A program made the position numbers and the translations under genes. Positions 1 through 6,074 of a stretch of DNA of 24,623 nucleotides are shown here, one piece after another (the stretch's first letter is position 1; the number at the start of each line of letters is the position of its first letter). The notes below the pieces were generated by a model. That model was not told where the DNA came from, searched no databases, and worked only from the letters and a program-made list of their open reading frames with translations. The stretch comes from Candidatus Competibacteraceae bacterium (GTDB taxonomy: Bacteria; Pseudomonadota; Gammaproteobacteria; Competibacterales; Competibacteraceae). Location of the stretch: assembly GCA_020445045.1 (NCBI GenBank), contig JAGRHI010000082.1, positions 5,330-29,952 on the forward strand, written 5' to 3'.

Positions 1-916
1 CGAACAGGGTATAGGCTTGGTCGTCTTGGGGCTGGACGATGACGTCATAGGTTTCGGCCACGCTGATGCGCAGTTCGTCCACCGGGGTCGGCGTCACGTT
101 ATTGCCGTCGGCCTGGACCACGGTCATTTTCAGGCCGGGGATGCGCACATCGAAAATCGACATGGCCGAACCGTTGATCAACCGCAGCCGCACCCGCTCA
201 CCAGGTTTGAACAGCCCGCTCCAGTTCTGCTCCGATGTCCGACCATTGACCAGAAAGGTATAGCCAGCCACATCGGCGATGTCGGTCGCCATCATCCGCA
301 TCTGGCCCCAGTCGAGACGATTCTGGACGGCGGCGTCCCAACCCTTGGCGCTAACATCGCGGAAGAAGTCCCCCACGGTTGGCTGGCTGTAATTGTAATA
401 GTCGCTTTGCTTTTTCAGCTTGCTCATGACCGTGCGTGGTTCCTGATCAGTCCAGTCCGACAGCATGATCACGTAGTCGCGGTCGTATTTGTACGGTTCG
501 GGCCGGGTGGGCTCGATGACAATCGGTCCATACAATCCCGCTTGTTCCTGCAAGTCGGAGTGGCTGTGATACCAGTAGGTGCCGCTCTGCTGGATCTTGA
601 AGCGATAGCTAAAGGTCTCGCCCGGCTTGATGCCGGCAAAGCCAAAACCTGGCGCGCCGTCCATGGTGTAGGGCAGGATAAAACCGTGCCAGTGTAAGGA
701 ACTGTCGGTGTCGAGCGCGTTGGTCACGTTCAGCACGACTTCCTCGCCTTCCTGGAAGCGCAGCAGCGGCGCCGGCAACTGGCCATTGACGGTGATGGCC
801 TGGCGGGGCTGGCCAGTAAAATTGACTGGCGTTTTACCGATGGTCAGGTCATAGGTGGCCGCCTGAGCGGTGGTGGCCAACAGGGTGACGGCGGCGGCGA
901 ACCAATAGCGCGACAT
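1..916 (-). CDS. copA: CopA-type periplasmic multicopper oxidase, 3' end cut by window edge
   Basis: Only the N-terminal ~305 residues are in the window; the reading frame runs off base 1. The protein starts with a short signal peptide (about residues 1-19, ending TTAQA) and then a cupredoxin domain. The copper-ligand motifs HWHG (residues 75-78) and YHSHS (116-120) are those of the type 2/type 3 trinuclear cluster; the C-terminal Cys-His ligands lie outside the window. Family knowledge: CopA/PcoA-type oxidases are periplasmic and confer copper tolerance, probably by oxidising Cu(I). Residues 120-305 match the CopA second-domain pattern rather than laccase or CueO. The start is preceded by AGAGGAAC at good spacing, and the cupredoxin gene upstream ends 11 bases before it, so the two are co-transcribed. 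The signal peptide lacks an obvious twin-arginine motif, which is unusual because many CopA proteins use Tat export. Confidence 0.93.
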   Translation of the reverse strand, partial: MSRYWFAAAVTLLATTAQAATYDLTIGKTPVNFTGQPRQAITVNGQLPAPLLRFQEGEEVVLNVTNALDTDSSLHWHGFILPYTMDGAPGFGFAGIKPGETFSYRFKIQQSGTYWYHSHSDLQEQAGLYGPIVIEPTRPEPYKYDRDYVIMLSDWTDQEPRTVMSKLKKQSDYYNYSQPTVGDFFRDVSAKGWDAAVQNRLDWGQMRMMATDIADVAGYTFLVNGRTSEQNWSGLFKPGERVRLRLINGSAMSIFDVRIPGLKMTVVQADGNNVTPTPVDELRISVAETYDVIVQPQDDQAYTLF

Positions 917-927
917 GCGGCGTTCCT

Positions 928-1452
928 CTACCGGCCGATGGCGATCTGGCCGACCATGCCGGCTTCGCTGTGGCCGGGGATGTTGCAGGCCACTTGCAGC
1001 GCGCCGGACTTGGGAAAGGTCCAGACCAGTTCCATGGTTTTGCCGGGTTCGACCAGCACACTGTTGGGGTCGTCGTGCTTCATGGAACCCATGCCCATCT
1101 GGCCATGATCCATGTTCATCCGTTCTGGGTTGATTCCAGTCGGCGTCAACATGCCGTGCTCCATCATCATCGCCATTTCCTCGCGATGATGGGCGTGCAT
1201 ATCCGACGTACCGATATTGAATTCGTGCAGCAATTGCCCTTCGTTTTTCACTACGAAACGCACGGTCTCGCCGGCTTTGACGTTGAGAGTTTCAGGCTTG
1301 AAGTACATCTCACCAAGGGTGATTTCAACTGTACGCTGAGCAGCGGGTGTCTTGCCGGGCTTGCCGATGTCCGCGTGGCCCGCATCGGTCAGGGCGCTGG
1401 TGGAGAAAGATAAAGTGGCGACAACAACAAGAGCCTTGATCGATAAAGACAT
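928..1452 (-). CDS. copI: CopI-like periplasmic cupredoxin
   Basis: A 174-residue exported blue-copper-like protein. A signal peptide covers about residues 1-20. The plastocyanin-type fold carries a complete type 1 copper site: His76 (LLHEF), Cys156, His161 and Met166 in CNIPGHSEAGM. Between strands there is a Met/His-rich insertion (residues 84-127: MHAHH, MAMMMEHGM, MNMDHGQMGMGSM) that probably gives extra Cu(I)/Cu(II) binding capacity. Family knowledge: CopI proteins protect periplasmic targets during copper stress, and the Met/His-rich segment plus cupredoxin core fits that family better than an electron-transfer plastocyanin. The ATG has AAGGA 8 bases upstream. It is the middle gene of a three-gene minus-strand set with the small repeat protein before it and copA after it. 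The symbol is assigned by motif and context only. Confidence 0.85.
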   Translation of the reverse strand: MSLSIKALVVVATLSFSTSALTDAGHADIGKPGKTPAAQRTVEITLGEMYFKPETLNVKAGETVRFVVKNEGQLLHEFNIGTSDMHAHHREEMAMMMEHGMLTPTGINPERMNMDHGQMGMGSMKHDDPNSVLVEPGKTMELVWTFPKSGALQVACNIPGHSEAGMVGQIAIGR

Positions 1453-1522
1453 GCAGGAAATCCTTCGAGAGTTTTAAAGTCGCGCCGAGGCGTGGCGCCG
1501 GATAGGCCGTTGATCGCGAATC

Positions 1523-1810
1523 CTATTTCTTTTGAAAGGACTCCGGCTTGGCGGGCGCGTCGCGCACTTCGGGATGTAAGTGCGTGTGGACTTCCGTTGT
1601 CTTTACTGGATCCATGTCTTTATTTTGGAAAGATTCCGGTTTGGCGGGCGCGTCGCGCACTTCGGGATGTAAGTGCGTGTGGACTTCGACGTGTGAGGCA
1701 TGGTCCCTGCCCTTATCGTCGAAACCGGGCTTGGTTTCGTCATCCGCCAGAGCCGGCATGGACAGGATCAGAAACGTACTAAGCAAAAGAGTGGAATTGA
1801 CGGGTTTCAT
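1523..1810 (-). CDS. Small exported protein with a duplicated His-containing repeat
   Basis: I do not recognise a named family. The chosen start gives 95 residues and has a strong ribosome-binding site (AAGGAGAG, 6 bases upstream); an upstream in-frame start at 1870 would add 20 residues before the signal peptide and is unlikely. Residues 1-22 form a signal peptide ending SMPALA. The mature protein is almost entirely two copies of a 31-residue unit containing EVHTHLHPEVRDAPAKPESF. Each unit holds three closely spaced histidines (HTHLH) that could bind a metal. It is the first gene of the copper operon, 70 bases ahead of the cupredoxin, so a periplasmic copper-binding or copper-buffering role is a reasonable inference. 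The repeats have diverged little, which points to recent duplication. Confidence 0.7.
   Translation of the reverse strand: MKPVNSTLLLSTFLILSMPALADDETKPGFDDKGRDHASHVEVHTHLHPEVRDAPAKPESFQNKDMDPVKTTEVHTHLHPEVRDAPAKPESFQKK
1548..1687 (-). repeat. Two direct 47-bp repeats, 93 bp apart, inside the small His-repeat gene
   Basis: Bases 1548-1594 and 1641-1687 are identical in my reading. The 93-bp period is 31 codons, so the duplication keeps frame. Similarity extends further with a few substitutions on the left flank (about 1532-1547 versus 1625-1640). Confidence 0.9.
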
Positions 1811-2175
1811 TGCTGCTCTCCTTTCATGGGCTGTGTGCATCAACAGCCTATCAAGCACTAAGCGTGCCATTCCATATTTATTATTTAAATCAATTGATTG
1901 TATTTATTGCATGCGTGGAAAGGATTGCTGTGTGTTAACGAGGCGTTCAGTGATTGAATGTTTCGTTACAATACTTCGGGCCGTTTTTGAGGGTGGTACG
2001 CTGAGGAGGTAACCGGACCGGGTCGGTTTTGGGTAGGGTGAAGTTGATCAAGGCCTTGAAGGTGCAAAAATACAACACTTTGAAATTAAGAGCTTATATC
2101 ACACACACAAATTATAGCGTGACCAGAAACCGAGAGCAGCGTGACTTGGGTCACTATAAAACCAAGCAGTTACGG
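1811..2175. promoter_or_regulatory. AT-rich leader of the copper operon with a GTGAC dyad
   Basis: No convincing gene lies here. Bases 1870-1920 are very AT-rich compared with their surroundings and probably hold the minus-strand promoter of the copper genes, though I cannot place -35/-10 boxes confidently. Further out there is a short dyad, GTGAC TTGG GTCAC (2141-2154), with another GTGACC at 2119-2124, and a palindrome CAAGGCCTTG at 2049-2058. Any could be an operator. The IS1182-like element begins only a few bases beyond the dyad, so the original upstream neighbour (possibly a regulator such as copRS or cueR) is separated from the operon. Confidence 0.3.
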
Positions 2176-2257
2176 CTAGCAGCCTGTTGGACCTGGAGCC
2201 TGACCTGACGCGGGGGGTTGAGTAAAATGGCCGGATCAATTTCAAGGGCTGGCGAAG

Positions 2258-3616
2258 ATGAGCAAGTTCCACCTGATCGACCGAGACATCGACTTTCTGC
2301 TGCCGCCGTCGGTGCGGGAGTGGCTGCCTGAGGGACACCTGGCACGGTACGTGGTGGAAGTGGTGGAAGGGCTGGACCTGAGCGATCTGGAGCGGGCCTA
2401 TGCCGGTCGGGGCAGCGCGGCCTACCACCCGGCGTTGTTGCTGTCGCTGTTGATCTACGGGTACGCCACCGGCTGCTACTCCAGCCGCAAGATCGAACGG
2501 GCGACCGACGACTCGCTGGCATTTCGTTACATCGCCTGTCATCGACATCCAGACCACGACACCCTGGCCCATTTCCGCCGACGCTTCGCGCGTGAGTTCG
2601 AGACGGTGTTTGTGCAGGTGCTCCAAGTCGCCCGCGAGAACCAGATCAGCCGTTTCGGCGCCGTCAGCCTGGACGGGACCAAGATCCACGCCAATGCCCG
2701 CCGCCATGGCGCCCTGTCCCATGAGCACGCCGGGATCATCGAGGCGCAGCTGAAGGCGGAGGTCCAGGAACTGCTGGCCTTGGCCGAACAGGCCGATGGC
2801 GCCAACACCCCCGACGGGATGCGCGTGCCGGACGAACTCAAGCGCCGCGAGGATCGCCTGGCGGCCATCGCCGAGGCGAAAACCAAGATCGAGGCACGGG
2901 CGGCCGAGCGTTTCGCCCGCGAGCAGGCCGACTACGAAGCCAAGCTCAATGCACGCGAGGCCAAGGCGGCGGCCAGTGGCAAGAAGCCGCGCGGCCAGGC
3001 ACCCAAGCCGCCAGAGCCCGGTGCGCGCCCCAAAGACCAGATCAACCTCACCGACGAAGAGTCGCGCATCATGCCCGTGGCCGGCGGCGGCTTCGAGCAG
3101 TGTTACAACGGCCAAGCCCTGGTCGATACCGAAACCCTGTTGGTCATGGTGCCCCAGGTGACGCAGGCCGCCAACGACAAGCAGCAGGTCGTGCCCATGG
3201 TCGAGAAGCTTCAGGCGCTACCCGAGGGACTCAATCGACCCGCGCAAATGCTCGCCGACGCCGGTGACTTCAGCGAGGCCAACGTGGACGCCCGCGAGGC
3301 GGCCGGCATCGAGCCGCTGATGGCGATCCAGCGCGATGAACACCATCCCCACTTCTCGGAGCGCTTCAGCGAGCCGCCCAAACGGCCCGCCGAGGCGACC
3401 CCGGTCCAACGCATGACCCATCGGCTCAAGACCGGCGCCGGCAAGGCCGCCTACGCGCTGCGCAAGTCCACCGTCGAACCGGTCTTTGGAATCATCCAAT
3501 CCGTGATGGGCTTCCGCCAATTTCTCACCCGCGGATTGGCCAACGTCCAAGGTGAATGGACCCTGGTGTGTCTGGCGTGGAATCTAAAACGGATGGCCGT
3601 ATTGCGTCCGCAGTAA
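2258..3616 (+). CDS. IS1182-family transposase (DDE)
   Basis: A full-length 452-residue transposase. The N-terminal helical DUF772-type domain spans about residues 15-110 (HPALLLSLLIYGYATG, HPDHDTLAHFRRRF). The catalytic core has the DDE candidates Asp139 (VSLDGTKIHANA), Asp334/Asp337 (ADAGD) and Glu407 (STVEPVFGIIQ). Between the first two lies a charged, Ala/Lys/Glu-rich probable coiled-coil insertion (about residues 160-255), as in many IS1182 transposases. The ATG lies 66 bases inside the left inverted repeat, and the frame ends just before the nested MITE-like insert, so the gene looks intact. Family knowledge: the enzyme cuts and joins the element ends. No partner gene is needed. Confidence 0.93.
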   Translation: MSKFHLIDRDIDFLLPPSVREWLPEGHLARYVVEVVEGLDLSDLERAYAGRGSAAYHPALLLSLLIYGYATGCYSSRKIERATDDSLAFRYIACHRHPDHDTLAHFRRRFAREFETVFVQVLQVARENQISRFGAVSLDGTKIHANARRHGALSHEHAGIIEAQLKAEVQELLALAEQADGANTPDGMRVPDELKRREDRLAAIAEAKTKIEARAAERFAREQADYEAKLNAREAKAAASGKKPRGQAPKPPEPGARPKDQINLTDEESRIMPVAGGGFEQCYNGQALVDTETLLVMVPQVTQAANDKQQVVPMVEKLQALPEGLNRPAQMLADAGDFSEANVDAREAAGIEPLMAIQRDEHHPHFSERFSEPPKRPAEATPVQRMTHRLKTGAGKAAYALRKSTVEPVFGIIQSVMGFRQFLTRGLANVQGEWTLVCLAWNLKRMAVLRPQ

Positions 3617-3670
3617 GGGAAAAACTAGAGAAAACAGCGTCTTTTCGAAATAACTGTATCTTTTTTAATC

Positions 3671-3877
3671 ACAATAGTTCGGACAGTTTCGGTTTTCATC
3701 TTGGTCACATCGGGTGATGGAACTCTCTGAAAATCCAGATCTTCGAGCAGCAACCACAGGCCAAGCAAAATCAACAGGTTATTTTATGAAACTCAGGGAT
3801 TGTCCTGCGTTTGATTTAATCCGCCCTGCTGGAGCTAACCGTTTGATTGTCGGTTTCAAAACTGTCCGAACCATTGT
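3671..3877. mobile_element. MITE-like inverted-repeat element nested in the IS1182 copy
   Basis: Bases 3671-3690 and 3858-3877 are inverted copies matching at 18 of 20 positions, with the core GTTCGGACAGTTT. The sequence TTAATCACAA occurs in direct orientation at both outer edges (3665-3674 and 3877-3886), partly overlapping the inverted repeats, as expected for a target duplication. It sits in the non-coding tail of the IS after the transposase stop. There is no transposase inside. A 63-codon open frame at 3714-3905 crosses the element edge and looks accidental. The parent family is unknown to me. Confidence 0.7.
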
Positions 3878-4014
3878 TAATCACAAACAGTCTTCAAATG
3901 GCTAACCGATGGCTGGTTCGAAGGTTAAGTCCGACAGGCTGCTAGCGCATGCGGTCAGCGTCGATGCTCAGCATCCAGTTGGACGTTCAGACTAATTTCG
4001 GCATTGAGCACTTT

Positions 4015-5865
4015 GGGGTTTAGGGAGCAGTGGATACTGCTGGCGAATTCGATTCTGGATCCAATCTCCTCTGAAGTGGTGATAGAGGGCGAGTCCGACG
4101 TGGGTGTCGTTGATAGACTTGGAGTCATCCCCATCCTTGACCTGCGGAGGATCGCCATGTCGCTCCAGCCCCGAGAGATTCCCCCGGTTCCCGAAGACAC
4201 CCAACGGGTCGCGCGGGCCGCCTTTCCCAAAGGCAATGTGTACGTTCGCCGGCGCGATGAAATCGGTACGATCTTCGACGATCCCCTGTTTGCACCCTGG
4301 TTTCCCGCTCGCGGCCAACCGGCGGAAAGCCCGTGGCGTCTGGCCTTGATCACCGCGATGCCATTCATTGAAGGACTCTCCGACCGCCAGGCCGCCGACG
4401 CGGTTCGTGCGCGGATCGACTGGAAATACGCCCTGAGTCTGGAATTGACCGACCCCGGTGGCGATGCTTCCGTGCTGTGTGAGTTCCGCGCGCGTCTGGT
4501 TGAAGGCGCTGCCGGGCCTGTCCTGTTGGAAGCGATGCTGTCACGGCTCAAGGATCTCGGCCTATGGAAGGCTCGCGGACAGCAGCGCACCGATTCCACC
4601 CACGTTCTGGCCGCGATCCGCACCCTCAACCGGCTCGAGAGCGTGGGTGAGACTTTGCGTGCGGCCCTGAACAGCGTGGCCACCGTGGCGCCGGACTGGC
4701 TAGCCGGTGTCGCAGCGCCGGAGTGGTTTGAACGCGACGCGATCCGGGTCGAAGAGTACCGCCTACCCAAAGGCGAAGCGGCGCGCACTGCTCTCGGTGA
4801 ACAAATCGGAACTGATGGCCATACGTTGCTGGCGGCGATTTACGCGCCGGCGGCGCCCGTCTGGTTACGCGAGCTGCCGGCGGTCCAGACGCTGCGGCAA
4901 GCCTGGGTACATCAGTTCTGGGTCGAGGATGACGTGATCCGCTGGCGCAAAGCCGCTGACCTGCCCCCCGTCAGCACTCGTTTCGACTCCCCCGACGACA
5001 CGGATGCTCATTACAGTAGCCAGCGCAGCACGACCTGGACCGGTTACAAAGTCCACGTCACCGAAACCTGCGATGTCGACAGGCCTCATCTACTCGGGCA
5101 TGTCGAGACCACCCCTGCGCCGGTCACCGACAGCGATCTGACAGCACCGATCCAGCAAGCGCTGGTGGATAAAGGCTTGGCGCCCGCTACCCACCTCGCC
5201 GATGCCGGTGACGTCGATGCCGATCCGCGGGTCACCAGCCAGACCCAACAGGGCATCGAGTTACTCGGCCCGGTGCGCTCAGATGTCAGCTGGCAGGCCA
5301 AGGCGGGCCAGGGCTTCGATTTGGCCGCCTTCGTTATCAATTGGGCGTCCAAACAGGTGATCTGCCCGACCGGCCAAACGAGCGTCGACTGGACGTCGGC
5401 CCGCGACCCTTGGGGTAACGACACGATCCATGTCGGGTTCCATCGCCCCACCGGTGCCGTTTGTAGCCGCCGTCCCCTCTGCACCCGAGCTAAGACCGAC
5501 CCTCGCGAAATCACGTTGCGCCCGCGCCCATTGCATGAAGCTTTGCAGAATGCTCGCGGTCAACAAGAAACCGAAGCCTGGCGCGCCCGGTACGGCCCAC
5601 GGGCTGGAGTCGAGGGCACCTTGTCCCAGGCCGTCCGCGCCTTTGGTCTGCGCCGATGTCGATATATCGGATTGGCCAAGACCCAGCTTCAGCATGTGTT
5701 TACCGCCATTGCCATGAACATCGTGCGTGTGGACGCTTGGTTGACCGACCGTCCCCGGGCCAAAACCCGACGATCCGCTTTCGCCTCCCTGGCCCCTATG
5801 GCAACAGCAGCATAAGATTCCTCCTAATCGAATTCGCCAGCAGTATCCACTGCTCCCTAAACCCC
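4015..5865 (+). mobile_element. IS1182-like insertion sequence with 40-bp perfect inverted repeats
   Basis: Bases 4015-4054 and 5826-5865 are perfect inverted copies over 40 bases, beginning GGGGTTTAGGGAGCAG. The repeat itself contains small palindromes (GCAGT/ACTGC and CGAATTCG), likely transposase-recognition substructure. The element is 1851 bp with a single transposase gene. I see no target duplication: TTT on the left and GTC on the right. Its ends differ entirely from the IS1182 element just upstream, so the pair is not a composite transposon made from one element. Confidence 0.9.
4157..5815 (+). CDS. IS1182-like transposase (DDE)
   Basis: I chose the ATG at 4157 because GGAGG stands 6 bases upstream; this gives 552 residues. 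An upstream in-frame start at 4004 lies outside the inverted repeat and is rejected. The N-terminal half has the typical SPWRLALITAMPFIEGLSDRQAADAVR region (residues ~58-85). The catalytic candidates are Asp146 (RTDSTHVLAAI), Asp349 (ADAGDVDADP) and Glu486 (AGVEGTLSQAVR). A Cys pair (CSRRPLC) near residue 440 is typical of this group's insertion domain. The protein shares fold but little sequence with the 452-residue transposase upstream. The gene appears intact and fills the element apart from ~140 bp at the left and ~50 bp at the right. Its product would mobilise only this element. Confidence 0.92.
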   Translation: MSLQPREIPPVPEDTQRVARAAFPKGNVYVRRRDEIGTIFDDPLFAPWFPARGQPAESPWRLALITAMPFIEGLSDRQAADAVRARIDWKYALSLELTDPGGDASVLCEFRARLVEGAAGPVLLEAMLSRLKDLGLWKARGQQRTDSTHVLAAIRTLNRLESVGETLRAALNSVATVAPDWLAGVAAPEWFERDAIRVEEYRLPKGEAARTALGEQIGTDGHTLLAAIYAPAAPVWLRELPAVQTLRQAWVHQFWVEDDVIRWRKAADLPPVSTRFDSPDDTDAHYSSQRSTTWTGYKVHVTETCDVDRPHLLGHVETTPAPVTDSDLTAPIQQALVDKGLAPATHLADAGDVDADPRVTSQTQQGIELLGPVRSDVSWQAKAGQGFDLAAFVINWASKQVICPTGQTSVDWTSARDPWGNDTIHVGFHRPTGAVCSRRPLCTRAKTDPREITLRPRPLHEALQNARGQQETEAWRARYGPRAGVEGTLSQAVRAFGLRRCRYIGLAKTQLQHVFTAIAMNIVRVDAWLTDRPRAKTRRSAFASLAPMATAA

Positions 5866-6037
5866 GTCTCTAACAGGAATCCACCTTAAAAATGCCGCGG
5901 GTCTGTCTCACGATGTGGGACCACCTCTCGTCTCCAGCAAAACAAATTGTGTGGAACGGTAGCGGACCTGCCAGTCCGATCCATGTGCCCACCCTACATT
6001 CGGGCCTGGAATACCGGGGGCCAGGCCCTCCAATGAC

Positions 6038-6066
6038 TCGGTGGTGACATTCCTGTTAACCACCGA
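6038..6066 (-). terminator. Hairpin just downstream of the sulfatase gene
   Basis: TCGGTGGT (6038-6045) and ACCACCGA (6059-6066) form a perfect 8-bp stem with a 13-base loop, starting 9 bases after the sulfatase stop codon. There is no U-tract on the minus strand, so it may protect the mRNA 3' end or assist termination rather than act as a classical intrinsic terminator. The rest of the interval 5866-6074 shows nothing else. Confidence 0.35.
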
Positions 6067-6074
6067 ATCGCCAG

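Larger units (their letters stand above)
2180..3941 (+). mobile_element. IS1182-family insertion sequence, with a nested MITE-like insert
   Basis: The ends are CAGCCTGTTGGAC (2180-2192) and its inverted copy with one mismatch (3929-3941). CTAG directly flanks both ends (2176-2179 and 3942-3945), consistent with a 4-bp target duplication or a palindromic target. It holds one transposase gene. The 3' non-coding part is inflated by a ~207-bp inverted-repeat insert at 3671-3877; without it the element would be about 1.55 kb. The 68 bases between this element and the next (3947-4014) show no feature. Confidence 0.85.

Noticed and set aside
17..697. 226-codon plus-strand open frame
   Set aside because: Antisense to copA, whose minus-strand frame has the HWHG and YHSHS copper motifs.
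3714..3905. 63-codon open frame in the IS1182 tail
   Set aside because: It crosses the right edge of the MITE-like insert, has no motif and no ribosome-binding site.
2180..5865. Composite transposon formed by the two IS1182-like elements
   Set aside because: Their ends and transposases are different, and only 68 bp lies between them.
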